From Eopsaltria australis (lineage: Eukaryota; Chordata; Aves; Passeriformes; Petroicidae), in contig JAVTVJ010001699.1 in NCBI GenBank assembly GCA_034509425.1, forward strand, positions 186,001 through 250,000: 64,000 nt of DNA, read 5' to 3'. Position numbers and translations under genes: made by a program. The notes under the pieces are model-generated. The model did no database searches. It was not told the DNA's origin and saw only the letters and a list, made by a program, of their open reading frames with translations. Positions 51,163 to 63,720 of the stretch are shown in pieces (positions within the stretch are counted from its first letter, which is position 1; each line of letters begins with the position of its first letter).

Positions 51163-52722
51163 AAGGAGGCTGGAGAGTTTTTTTTTCCCTCCATAATTTA
51201 CTTACAACATGTCATTCCATCTATGCATAACAGCAAGTCTGAAATTCCAGAGAGATTGGAGGATTAAGCCATGGCCCACATAAACAAACATGCCACTTCT
51301 TCAGTTTCATGGCTATAAGTCATTTTGTCAGTTGTCTTATTTGCTGTCTGAAATCACTTGCTCTTTATAGCAGATGATGCCAGAAAACGGGCTGATTCTC
51401 ATGGCCAGGAGTTGAAGCTGACAGTTTGTAAAGAAGGAGTGACACAAGCCAGGATAAGCCGTTATAATGTGCTGTATTTGTCAATACTGCATTTGAAAGA
51501 AATATTTTTGCAGCCTGGTGACATGGATGATAAATGAGTGTTTGCTGCGTTGTACCGCATGATCTTGATGAACTGACACATCCTTGGGAATTTGTATCCT
51601 TGGGGCAAGCTGCTAAGGAAAACAAAGTTGTTGAATGAAAGTGCTCTAGACAGTCAAGACAGTCAAAGCTTTTCATATGTAATTTGAGGGTATCTTAAAA
51701 GTGCTGACAAAACCAAAATGATAAAGTGACTGCAGTGTCTCAGTATTTGCGTTTGAGGGATGTGTCTAAAAAGAATTATTTCCAAGAGTGTCTGAAGGCA
51801 GGACTGATTACTGCTGTTACGTTAACTGATTTCATCATGGAAAAGCTATTCACAGCCAAGTAATTTGAAGACATTACTGCTTACAGGAGATAACCTCTAT
51901 TAAGAAGCTGCAATGAGTAATGGTACAGTGCTGTTGGAATCCAGCAACAGTCCATCCGATCTTCTGTATCCTCTTTGGCAATGAGAAAGAGTTGGTATAA
52001 GGCCCCTCTGGTTGACGTGTGGTAGCAGGCATTTTTTCTTCACTACACCAATTTTTTAAATTATTTTTCATTAATATTGTCAGAATTGTCGTAATTCTGG
52101 CATCACCAGGAACACCATCACCTGTAGAAGTATCTTAATTAATAGAATCAGCATATGCTCCTTCACCTGTACCATTTGGAAAAAATCCCAGCTTGATTTA
52201 TCGTGATTTTCTTAAACACAACAGACTTTCCTGAGTTACTGCCAGTGACTTTCAAGCTCTCATGTCCACACTAGCCTGAAAGCTTTTTTTACCCATGCTG
52301 AGAAGATGTTATTTGAAAGGTCTTTTGGAGGAGATTTAGGGTGTGTTTCTCAGGGTAACAAGGGAGTCCTGCATTTCTGGAGGTTAATGTGAGACAGCAC
52401 AAAGTTGCTCAAGATTCAAGTTTGTATTGCATTCAGGTTCCAATTCACATTGGTTTTGTATTAAGATGCTTTGTTGAGAAAAGCAGTGTTTTATCTGTTG
52501 AGAAGAATATTTTCTATAAAATTTTGTAACTAAATGAAAACAAATAGAGAATACTATCAGAGGGAATTTGAAAGTTTTTTTTCTGTCTTCTGGTTTAGTA
52601 AAGTAGAAGAGTTTCAACTAGAGATTTTACAGCTTCTCTCCAAATCTCTAATGATTATCTTTTTGAACCACAGGGTCAAAACCTGCCTGCAGCTATTTTG
52701 TTTTGTTTTGGTTTCCTTTTGA

Positions 52723-52739
52723 TTTTTTTTTTTTTTTTT
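52723..52739. repeat. T17 homopolymer run
   Basis: Seventeen T residues follow a TTTTG-rich stretch, with an AG about a dozen bases downstream; a simple repeat. Confidence 0.85.
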
Positions 52740-54146
52740 GCTTCTTTGCAGTGCCTTCAGATACACAGCTCACATCACAAAAAAATCATTCCCTTGCTCA
52801 TGGCTGGTTAGACAATCATTGTACCTGTCTTTGTCTCATGAGAATATTGAACACCTTCTTGTCTCAAAAAAGACAAACTCTAAATCTGTCAGGCCAACTT
52901 TAACTTTTACCAGAAGAAAACATGAATAGAAAACTGACATTTTTACTGTAATAAATACTGAAGTGTATGGACCTTGAGTGATGTTAGCACTTTCAGGGAT
53001 AATAAATACATTAACACTTCTTCATTGTCACTATCAAAATATACCTGCTGAGGCACATCTCAGCTTGTGAGCTGTAGAGTGCCTTTACTGAGAGGATTAA
53101 GTACATTCAGTGTGGAGAGACTTACACTAGTAGCCACAACTTTTTCCATCAGATGTGTGTATCTGCTTTCTCTTTCTCCTTTATATTTCATTGGGATAAA
53201 GAAAAAAGATACTAAAAAATCCAGGAAGCTTAAGGTTACAAAAACCCCGACAACTCTTCTCTATTGAAAAATGGACTTTGAAAGTTTCTTTCTGGTTGGG
53301 TCATGTACGCCCACTTAAACAAGATTTCAACCAAAAGAAATCTCTGCATGTTTACTTACTGAAATTCTGAGAACTGTCTGAATGCAACTTCATTGTGTTT
53401 TTTCTTTATAGACTGCAACTTGATGGCAATGAATCTTCTTTGTATACTTTTACGCAACTGTTGCTGAAATTCAAAGTTGTCTTTACTTTTCTGTAAGAAG
53501 TAGTTGTAATAGTTTGGGAAAACAGAAGTATTTTTCTTAATTGTTAAGGTTGTTGCCTCTGATTTCATTAGCTAAGGCTGAAATAGTGGAAAAAATCCTT
53601 GGATATTATAAAATGAAATAAAACCTCTTAGTGTTTATTCCTGTAATTTATTGGAACTGAAATGATGATTAACACTGTTGGGCTTGACAATGCAAATGCA
53701 GAGCAAAAAAATTATTTCAGCCTGCAATTCAGATACAAGCTGAAAGGTAAAAATGTTGAAGCACAGCAAAACAGATAATTTTAGGCTAGACATCTTAGTC
53801 TAAATTTTGTGCTTTGTTTGTTTGTTTCTCTGTTTCAATTGAGAGTTTTGAAGAGGAATTTAAAGAAAAACCCAACTGCAGTGCTGTTGGAAAAAGTCTT
53901 CTGAAGCAAAAAGAAAGGAGAGAACATTTCTCCTCACTGGAAATAAATACAGCTAGCAGAAATGTAGTGAGACTGGTGCCATGGTTAGTTATATACAACT
54001 TGTTCAATGCAAAACAAGTCTTTCAAAAAGATTGTTCACAAAGCCAGCTTCTCTGTAGATTGGAGGGCCCACACTTGCTGTTGCATGTACTTGTTGACAC
54101 CTCCAGAATTGCAAGAGTTTATGCCCTTGTGAACTGGCCTTGAGGC

Positions 54147-54171
54147 AAAAAAAAAAAAAAAAAAAAAAAAA
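54147..54171. repeat. A25 homopolymer run
   Basis: Twenty-five A residues. The 330 bp upstream hold a 109-codon open frame (53814-54143, +) ending just before the run. It has no recognisable domain, no AATAAA signal is evident just upstream, and I found no clear target-site duplication. It may be a simple repeat or the tail of an unrecognised retrocopy. Confidence 0.85.
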
Positions 54172-54593
54172 GAAGTTTATACTTTTAAATATTAGAATCC
54201 AGAAGGTGTAATAAGCTTTTAACCAAAACATTTGAATTTAAAAATAGAGATGTGCTTAGAAAAGACTTCCTTCCAAGCTTCATTGTTGCCAGCAGCTTCC
54301 ACCACTTCTCTCCACCTCACAAATATGCCCAGATTTTTATTTCCTTTTAGATTACCTGGCAACTCTTTACAGGTATATGCCTCTGTTGACTCTCTCTTCT
54401 TTTCCTATCATTTATCTTTCAGCACCTGATGATGTAGTTTTGCATCTTTGCCTGACACTTGCAAGAATTGTTGCCAGAACCATACGATGTTCCTTCCTGT
54501 TTGGATATGTTTCTTAGGTCCTAGGAATTGCATGACTGCAGTATAATTTGTGATCTTGAATACTCACCTGTCTTGCAAAGACTCTCCAAGCTC

Positions 54594-54627
54594 ATCAGTT
54601 GATTGGAAAGATCAGTTGATTGGAAAG
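54594..54627. repeat. Perfect 17-bp tandem duplication
   Basis: The unit ATCAGTTGATTGGAAAG occurs twice back to back with no mismatch, suggesting a recent local duplication or a polymorphism. Confidence 0.95.
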
Positions 54628-55761
54628 ATAGTCCTTTCCTTTCCCTGGTCAGAAGATGGGGGCTGAGGTGAAACCAAATCAGATGCTTGCTCCCACCCAG
54701 AGCAAACCTTTGTTCTGCCTCTTATGTCATCCTCAGGTTTAGACACAGGGATGCTGAAGCAGTAGTTTGTTGGGTTTTTTTTTTTCTTAGTAACACCATT
54801 AGATATGGATCTAAAATCGAGGTGGAAGAAATGTAGGAATGCATTTCTAACAGGAGAAAACTAATGCAGGCTGAACAAAATCTCAGAGATGGTATCTTCA
54901 ACCCACATGTGGTACAATTAGTAGTCTAGTTGAACACCTAGTTATTCTGCAGAGTAATTGCTTTTTCTGATAGAGCTTGGTGAGGAGAAGTGTGAATTGT
55001 TAGTCATGCAATCATCTTAACTTCAGATTGGTGTTTTTTTTTCCCAGGTTACAGTTTCCATCCTTAAGGCATTCACTGCTGTTTTCCTCAAAATGAGAAT
55101 GTTGGTGTTAAGGAATTAATAAGAATTTGTTCAGAAATGCTAATGATGTGTCTATTGTGTTTTACTTAACCTTAGACTTTGTTTTTGAGAAGAAAAATTA
55201 TCTTTAGACTTTACTGCACATTCTCATGTATAAAATAAAAATACAATTTCTGTCATCCCAAAACTGAACCAGATTCCATAGTAATCCATAATGGTTTCAA
55301 AAATGCTGTCTTTAGTTTAGAAGAAGTATCATTAGGAGAAGTATAGACTACTGCTTAGAAAAAAAGACAAAAGATGCTATAATCAAAAGACAATAGAGGA
55401 AAAATACTCTCTTGATCTGTTTGCTTTATTTGTCAGTACTTCTTATGTCATGGTGTTTTGCCATTTCCCATGGAGTCAGACAGCTTCCTCTACTATTTGC
55501 AGAATAAACATTTCTGCTTCCTATTGATCTGGGAAAGGCCTAGGCAATCCCTTTTCTCCCCTTTCTGTATTTTCTTTTAAATAATAACAAGAAGGCTGAG
55601 AAACAGAGACCTTTCTGCAGCCTTTTTAGAGCAGGTCATGTAACCTTTCTTGCTTTGTTTTGCAAAACACAGAGGTTACACATCAGTTAGCATTGTAGTG
55701 CCTTTTTCTCCTTTTCTTTACACTTTTCTATCCTCTCTGGAGTTTGTACCAAATAATACCT

Positions 55762-55870
55762 TTCATAGAAGAGTTTGAGTTGAAAGTAACCTTAAAGATC
55801 ACCTCGTTTGATGCCCCCTGCAATCAGCAAGGATCCCTTATTAGACCAGGTTGCTCAAGAACCCTTTGAT
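55762..55870 (+). mobile_element. CR1 LINE 3' fragment
   Basis: The fragment reads ttcatagaa, then gagttgaaagtaac, cttaaagatcacct, a weak gcaatcagcaaggatc stretch, and ttagaccaggttgctcaag. This is the order of blocks in the conserved 3' region of avian CR1 elements, same orientation as PDZRN4. It is about 110 bp, diverged and non-coding. The identification comes from memory of the consensus. Confidence 0.85.
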
Positions 55871-56817
55871 CTCTCTCTTTATACTTTATAGTGGGTAATC
55901 TGGTTTGGGGTTTAAGACAGGGTTACAAAAGTTTTGCTGAAAAGTTGACTGAATTCTGTGTGTCTGAGAGTTCTCTCTTCACTATGGGGTTTGCTACTCT
56001 TGATCTCAAACATACTTTGAAGATAGCTTTGTGGAATTGGGAAGTCAGCATTTATAATCTCTTCACACAAATTGGTTTTTTAAGCTTAACAATATTTTCT
56101 TTCAGCCTTTGAATATCCCTGAATAGAGATAAATGCCCAGTAAAGTTTTTTCTTCATTAATTAATTTTAAATTCTTGTTTTTCTTTGGGAGAATAGAAAT
56201 TTTTGCTTCTGTTTTCTTTATAAAAATGAGGTTTTTGGTTGGTTTTTTTCTACTGCTTTTCACCTTAACCTGTTCTGTGTTAGTCAGCTGGCTCATTTAG
56301 TTAAACTTCAGTCATCAGAAATTGATCCATTAATTTTCATGTAAGTTACAACTTTAAGAGGACAAACAAAGAAATAACCTCCCTGAACTACACTTTTCTT
56401 TGAGTAAATGTATTTTTGAGTGGTTAGGTGGGGAAATATATATTGTACTCAGTACTTTAGTCTCTGTTTCTGCCCTAGTCAGACAGTCAGATGCTGCATG
56501 GTCTGGGTGTAAAAATTGCTTCTGTTTCTGTGTGCAGGTGCCAGGAGTCATTATATTCAGGAATGTAGGTTAGAGCCAGCTAATGTCATAGCCAGTTTAG
56601 TGGGCTTCTCTTCCATTTTTGTTTGTTTTAAATATAATTGCTCAAATCTCTGTTCAACCAGAACAGGACAAGATTCATTACTTGAAATTACACAGCTTTG
56701 CTAAAGATGCTTAGCCTTTATAAGCTTTAGAGAATAATTCCCAAAGTGAGTGATTAGAGCTTTAGCTAGAAAGCTCTGTATCATGGCACACTAGTTGGAT
56801 ATTATCAGAAAGGCTTA

Positions 56818-56834
56818 TTTGTTTGTTTGTTTGT
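56818..56834. repeat. TTTG tetranucleotide repeat
   Basis: Four tandem copies of TTTG plus one base; a short microsatellite. Confidence 0.85.
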
Positions 56835-59797
56835 ACATATATGTGTTTTCAGACTGAACTAACTTGCACCTCATTATAAGAACAAAAGAAAATGTAATTT
56901 TCTTTGATACCATCAAAATCAAATAACTCTTGCAGCAAAAGGAACATAATTACTCAAACATCTTTAATCTACAGTTTTTGCTACGACTTGTTTTAGTTTC
57001 ATGATGCAGATCTAAGCTGATCTTTTCTTCTTCCACTGTTGGGTGCTGACACTTGTGTGAATCCTGCTTTTACTTAATGAATTTAGCAGTCCAGAAATGT
57101 CTTTTTCCCTGAACCCTCTTTGTCCTGTTGCTCCTGGAAAGAAGATCTTTGATTGAACGTTCAGAGATTTGAGTCTCCACTTTTATCAAATTTTATTCCC
57201 CTACTTTAAAGATAAATGGTTTTAATTTACAAGTGATGGTTCTGGTGCTTTTAAGGGTAAAGCTAGGCAATGACATGACGACGATTGCTGTGCTTAAATT
57301 TGTGCAGTCTTGCTCTTTTAATGTATTAAATATTGCATTAACTTGAAATTCACTTGAAATTTATTTGGGTTCTTTTTAATTTGTGATAGACACAATGAAT
57401 ATTTAGCATTTTGAGAATGTCATAATTAAAAATTATTACTGGAGCAGCACCGAGATGCATTAAGCTACCACCACTACCACCACCAAAAAACCCCTTGCCT
57501 TTTACTTTAAAGTGCATATGCTATCTAGTGTAAATCCACATGCCTGTTTACTTTGGACATGACTTTTAGATACAATTAGATCGCTTCACGAAGTTTTTGG
57601 TTTTTTTGTCAAATGTAGTTGTTTTCCATCTGGAAGAGATAAACACTTTCTGGGGAGAAAGGAGAAAAGGGCAGAAAGGCAGGCAGTTGTGCTGATGTCA
57701 TCTTGCTGAGATAGGGGGACATTGGTGAATTGGCAAGTTTAATGTCTGACTTGGGGTAGGTAAACGAGTTCAAATGTTGAGTTGGAGTAGATCAAATTTT
57801 CTTGAGAAATCCTTTGCTGGGTCAGCTTCTATTTTATTTTTTTATAAGCAGTTTTTTGACTCTGGATTTCAAATTCAGCTTACAGCTTGAGACCATTTGA
57901 AGACCTGAACCTCCAGCACACATTACTTCATTTTGTATCTGAATAAATTAAAATGAAAAGGTTGAAAATCAAAATTTTGCAAAGTTTAATTGAAATGTAA
58001 AAAAGATAATTAAAGAGGAGCAGGAACAAAATGACTTTACTTTTCCATTTCTCATGCAACCTTTTTGCTTATTCAGGATTTTTAAAAGCAAAGATGGGTT
58101 TGTGCAGTTGTGCAGGTAATCCATTAGAGGGCAATGTAATATTGCACTGGAAAGAAGATGAGGCAAGAGAGAGCAGGGGATATACAACAGGTATAAGGCT
58201 GAACTTCGTTTTCTATTTAAAATTAAGCTGGTGGAATGGCAGGATGTATGTTAGCTCAGTGGTAGAAAGAAGCAAATAATTTCTTTGATGTTGTTGGGAC
58301 ATTGCAGTAAGTGTAAAGGATTTGTTGTTATAATAGAACTTCCTTAAAATCTGCCTAGTTAGAGAAGTTGCAAAAGGATTTGATAAAGCATATTCCATCA
58401 AGTTTACTTGCCAAATTTCTCAGGCAAGAATTTTGTAACTTTTTTGAGGAAAAGCTAAGAATATAAATTCTCTTTAAATAAGTAACTTCAGGTAAAAATT
58501 CTACTGAAATTGGAGCACTTAATAAGTGTTTTTAACAGCTCAGACATATACTTCCTCTATTCTTTCAGATTTTAGAAAGGTAGTAAATCATAAAACCTCA
58601 GAATGATGTTTCCAGTTTTAACACTTACACAAAATACTATCCCATAGAGACACTGCTATAGATGTAGTGTCAGTTCCTGCACTGTAGATGGAAATGGTTT
58701 CTGAACTTCACACATCTTAATCTCTCTGTAATCTCCTGATAACCACTTGAAAGTGTGAGGTGTGCCAGCAAAAACACTGCTTTATATTTTCTGTATTTCT
58801 TAGCACGTGCTATAGAGCACTGATTTGGATCAGATTTTGGGTTGACACAATATGATACTTCTTATGCTGAGATAGTCACATGAACTTTGTGTTTCATATT
58901 TTCACTTTTATATAGGGACCTATATTTTTGTTCCTAGATAGGAAAGTGATTAACGTAATTGAAGTCAGTGGATTGGGAAGATTCCTACGTAGGTTCAAAA
59001 GTGCAGATGTGATTATCAGACTTCAAAGGCAGTTCTGGCAAAGTTTTAGGTTTATAAATTCCCTAGGTGTGAATGTGAACATTTAAAAAGATTTGCAAGG
59101 CATCTATTACAAGGGAGCAGGCCATGGACAGTGGTGTCATGCTCAGTGATAATTGTATCATTTCATATTTCAAGAAAACTTCTTTTATTGTATATTAATA
59201 AATTCAGTTTATGTGTTAGGCTTAAATGCATTATTTTGTATTAGGTAATTCAGTAAAAATAATCGACTTATGCCCACAAATTTAAACTTCTTTTGTTATT
59301 AAATTTTCCTCTGCAAATATGAAACAAACTGGTAGTAGTGGTTATTATTACCCTAGGTATGTTTCTTTCTACAACAAGTGGTGCTGGTTCCCAGTGGAGT
59401 GACACTGCAGAGCTGCTTTACTTTGCTCTGAAGTACTGAAATGGAGCAAGGGCATCCATCCAAAACCCATGCCTGAATGATCCAGTCTTTTAATAATTGT
59501 ACACAGATGAGGAACTTACACTCTCTCTCATTCCTTTTTTTTTCAACTGCCTTTTTTTTTTCTCCAGAGCTACACAGAGACAGCACATGTAAATAATCCC
59601 AAAGCTATTAACTTCCTCATCAGTTCTATTTTTGTCAGTGGCCTCTGATTAGTGCTGGTTCCATTATGAAAATATTTGCATGTATTTCCCAGAGGATTTA
59701 CATACTCTAAAAAGAAACCTGCAGCTCTAGTGTTACCTTGTGAATATGGCTAAATATGACACCTAAAGCCAAAGTGTGTTTTTTGGTTTTTTCTCAG

Positions 59798-59801
<4 letters not shown>

Positions 59802-59833
<32 letters not shown>
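59802..59833. repeat. (AC)16 microsatellite
   Basis: Thirty-two bases of perfect AC repeat, the longest microsatellite in the window and likely length-polymorphic. It accounts for the Cys-Val and Thr-His repeats in the open frames that cross it, which are therefore not genes. Confidence 0.97.
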
Positions 59834-59835
<2 letters not shown>

Positions 59836-62144
59836 ATACACCCTCTGCAGGACTGCTGCACAGGAGTGGTTTCTCTGATGAGAAATGTGAAAAGAATGCT
59901 TTCTTTGTGGGTGAACCTGCTGTGTGACAGTGTCACACCCTTTGCTTCCTGCGGGTTTGAGAGAGGGACTGCTCCCAGAATCACAGGTAGGAAGAGCAGA
60001 GCTCTGATTCTCCAGGTAGATGGTCTGCTGCAGCGGATGCTTTTTGTGCAGCTTTTCCTTTTAAATAGATGGAGACCGGGAAAATAAAAAAATCTGTTTT
60101 GAACATTCGGTTGGCTGTTCATGAAAGATCCATTAGCAGGGCATTTTGCTTTCGATTTTTATTTGCCTAGAGACTTTTTACAAGACGTGACTAGCTGGTT
60201 TGTATGTGATACACGGAATTCCATCTTAACAAAATAAACCACATTAATAACCTACTCAGCTTTTACAGTGGAAAACGCTGCTGTTGGTGAGGTGTCAGAG
60301 ATTTCTAGTATGATTGATGAGTTGGGTTTAAGTACCCAAAAGTTAAAAAGCTGCTTTGTAAAATATGTCAGTTGTTTTGTTTTATGGCCCCTTTTCATTT
60401 TCATTAGTCCAGGCACTACTGAGTTGTGAGCAGTGTCTAAAGGCTGCTGGTGACATTGAGCTTTGCAGAGCACCAGACTGATCCCACTGCTGCCTTCCCT
60501 GAGTGGGCCCCAGCAACTGCCTCAGACAGAAACTGGAGAGAAGCACAGGTAGAGCAAGTTACTCAGAAACTGAAGTTAGTTCTGTTTCAGTGTAATTCAG
60601 TAGTTAGTGATTACCCCTTAGACTGATGATATCATGGCTGTTCCATATCTTCTGGTTCAAAGTGGGTGGCCTCCTTGGCATGCTACTGGGGCCACCCCTG
60701 GGAATGGTTTTCTGAATAAGTGACTTTTCCAGCTGAGGAGGAACTAGGGGTGGAGAGGGGAAATCTGTGGTGAATGACTGGCTCAGGCTCAGACTGGGTA
60801 TTTGTTTTAGACAGCTGTGGTGGTAATTGCTGCTTACAAGCCTTGGAAAAAAATGTATAAAGTATGATATGAAAGCTTCAGCATACAGGAAAGAACTGAG
60901 TTCTTCCAGGAGGACACAACCAGCTTATTATTTAAAGTAAGATAAATGTGTAATACGCATGGCAGACTTTTTTTCCTGTTCATTCAGTCATTCTCTTCTT
61001 CCCCACCCTTTTTCCTCAAAACAACTAAGAGAGAAGACAATTCTTGTGAAATGCAGTCATACTTGCTAAGTTTACCAAGCTTGATTTTCCATCCCCTCCC
61101 TCCTGTCAGGGATTATGAAGTGGGAAAATGCAAATTTGATAGCTGGGCAATTTTCTGTAAGGAGTCACCTGTTCACACCATTGCTTTGCTTGGAGGACTC
61201 CACAATGCCACAATTGGAAAAGGCATCTAGAAGGGCATAGTTGTTCATGTTTCTGGCTCCCTGGTCTACGGTAAACAAAACTGAGTGTGCAACAAATGGT
61301 GACATTCAATCTAAAAGTCACCACCTACCAATGGTATGGACACTGTCAATATAGTAGGAGGTAGCAGAAACTAAGCTTCTGTAACTAGAGGGACACCCAT
61401 TTCACAGGTGTGCTTTATTCATTCTTTTTGATGGTTGAAAGTCATTAAAATTACTCAGGATAATGTTTTCAGGTTAGTGACTGGCTAATGATTACTTTGG
61501 GTAATCTGTTGATGTAAAAACTGACCTCCCTGGTCACACTGATAGGCTGCCTATTTAATCTAGATTTTGAAACAGTTACAACCAATTCAGGTTTGAGAAA
61601 GATCTGCTACATACTCATCACCTACAACAGTGAAGGGAGGCTGGAACTACCAAATTTTGGTGCTCTACAGGCTGCCTTCTGCAAGACAGATTACAGTTCC
61701 AAGGTCTAGGATCAAACTCTTGAAGGTCTTCTGAAAATTGTACAATTTGCACACCACATAAGTTGTTAATGCTGTCCATGTGGTCTCTGCTAATGTCAAA
61801 TAGGTTTCATAAGCATTTTGTATTGCAATTCAAAGACTGAAAAACAAAAGAAGTGCATTTGCTTTTTTGAGGATGGCTTGATGGGGGGAAGTGCTGCTTA
61901 AAGGGTTTCTTCTTGAAGGACCTGCAGCAGATTGTAGGTTTGTGGCAGTTGTGGCTTGGTGACAGCCCAGTCTGTGCTCCTGAACCTGCATGTCCTGCTA
62001 GATGAGTGTATGTGATATTCTGTGTGTCTGCTGGGAAGCTGAGCTGCGTAGTGCAGGTCTCCTCCTCTTGTGAAACCTCAGAGCTAGGTCATGCACATTA
62101 TAAACCATTTACAGTTAAATTCATCTATATCTTTTCCAACTGAA

Positions 62145-62160
62145 GGAAGAAGAAGAAGAA
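62145..62160. repeat. GAA trinucleotide repeat
   Basis: About five GAA units in a purine-rich stretch; minor. Confidence 0.8.
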
Positions 62161-62659
62161 TTACTTGAATATCTGTTACTTCTTGTTTTGAAACCTACCC
62201 ATTTCAGGCTTTTCGTTCTTGTTTCTGTAGGTCTGCATTGGCCCTGCTTTCCTATATATGGGCATTGTGGGCATGGAATAAATGCAACTTGTGATCATCT
62301 GGCTTATGCAAATGTTTTTTTAAAAGGCATTTATTTGGTAATTGTGTAATGTACTGCAGATGAACAGTAAGCAGAGCAGAGAGGTAAATACATTAATTTG
62401 TCTAAATATCTGTCTAGGTAACTGAAAATCAAGATTCTGTAAGAGATTTTGGCCCTTTTTCTCCTTCCTTTTTTTTCCCTTGAGTGGTTTAAAAGGTTTT
62501 AATTTGTTTTACTTTTCAGAGCTTCTATTTATTTATTTGGAGAAATCTTGTGTTTAAAGTCTGATTGCTTGGTAAGATGTAATGACATAAAAACTCATCT
62601 AAAACTGACTTTTTACTGTTTGTCGAGTCAGTATCATTTAGTCATTTGCTTGTCTTACA

Positions 62660-62900
62660 GATAATTCATTCATGTTAACATTCAGCTGTATACAGCAATA
62701 TGTTAATTCCTATATAATTTTAATCAGCATATCTAAAGGAAGGCAAGATGCAGATTAAAATGAAAGATTCCAAACAAGTATTACGATCTGTTTTGACACA
62801 AGGCATTAACTGCATTATCAAGAGCGGTGTGGCAGTACTGATTGAGCTTACCTAACATTACTTTGCCATTTGCCAATGAAATTCAGGGTTACTCTATTCT
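62660..62900. promoter_or_regulatory. Candidate conserved noncoding element
   Basis: This balanced, repeat-free stretch has several homeodomain-like strings (TGTTAATTCC, TTTTAATCAGC, GCAGATTAAAATG) and no open frame of note. The call rests on overall texture and motif content only. Confidence 0.2.
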
Positions 62901-63197
62901 CTGCGTGTTGCAGAGAAAAGTGTACAATGTTTAGACAGATGTGAAAAAGATAATATATAGCTGGTCCTTTCTTAACAGCGGTAGGAAAATTGCCAAGTTT
63001 CTAGGAAATTTACGTCTTGGCTTATATTTTGGTTTTCTAAGTTGAATAAATTAATGAATAATCAGCATTTTTCTCTAATGTACTTTTATTGTCCTCTTTG
63101 GTCATGCTTTTGGTATCTTACAGAGCCGTAGGGAATGTTAGCGAAGTATAAGTCCATAGAAGTTAATAATTGCCATTAATGAACACCATTAAAAGTC

Positions 63198-63214
63198 TTT
63201 TTTTTTTTTTTTTT
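63198..63214. repeat. T17 homopolymer run
   Basis: Seventeen T residues between the two candidate regulatory stretches; a simple repeat. Confidence 0.85.
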
Positions 63215-63559
63215 CTAAAATATGTTGAATGTCATTCTCCCCTGCTTCTGCGGTAACTGTACTGGGTCTTTTAAACCTTTGCTTCAGTCAGTGGTTACAA
63301 TTTCAATTAACAAAATGAGAACTCTGCCAATTCTGCACTTACTTAATTGGTTCTTGGGTGCAGCCACCAATAAAGAGCTGGAACATTGCAAATGCCTTCA
63401 CTGTGCTTCTCAGCATTTGATTTCTCCTCTCTCAAAACTGTAAAGTCTTTTCAGCCTGTGGCTGATTTGTTTGCTTCTTTGGAGGGTTTGGAATTTATGC
63501 TCTTCCCTTCCTCTTTAACTCTTTGCTTCCTTTCCTCATTCCAAACCAGCATCTCTTTT

Positions 63560-63720
63560 TCCATATTCTCCTAGTTTGATTCCAAATGCCAATTAGCTGT
63601 GATTGATCCTGTTCACAAACTGCAGTCTGGAACCCAGATCTGCGTTTACCTGCATTTGCTGTTGTGATTAATAAGCATTAATCAGGGTTGACACAGTCAG
63701 CTGGGATGCAGGTCAGGTGA
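63560..63720. promoter_or_regulatory. Candidate enhancer with three PBX/HOX-type sites
   Basis: TGATTGAT at 63600-63607 matches the composite PBX-HOX consensus (TGATNNAT). At 63665-63684 TGATTAAT and its exact reverse complement ATTAATCA flank a 4-bp spacer, adding two more matches in inverted orientation. A TTGACA string just downstream resembles a TALE (MEIS/TGIF) site. Three such matches plus a partner-like site within 100 bp is more than expected by eye. Function and conservation are untested. Confidence 0.4.

Larger units (their letters stand above)
29251..55761 (+). other. PDZRN4: PDZRN4 intron 3, middle part
   Basis: This is 26.5 kb of AT-rich intronic DNA without a recognisable exon. 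I looked for the expected continuation of PDZ1 (VNGKDLSKATHE-like) and did not find it. The stretch includes candidate regulatory clusters at 32480-32790, 34340-34420, 47440-47720 and 48405-48424, the two 17-bp tandem duplications, the G16 run, the A25 run, and short TA and T runs. The longest open frames (near 36139-36525 and 46606-46995, both minus) show no domain I recognise. Confidence 0.65.

Noticed and set aside
59763..60122. Frames with Cys-Val or Thr-His repeats
   Set aside because: The repeats are the translation of the (AC)16 microsatellite.
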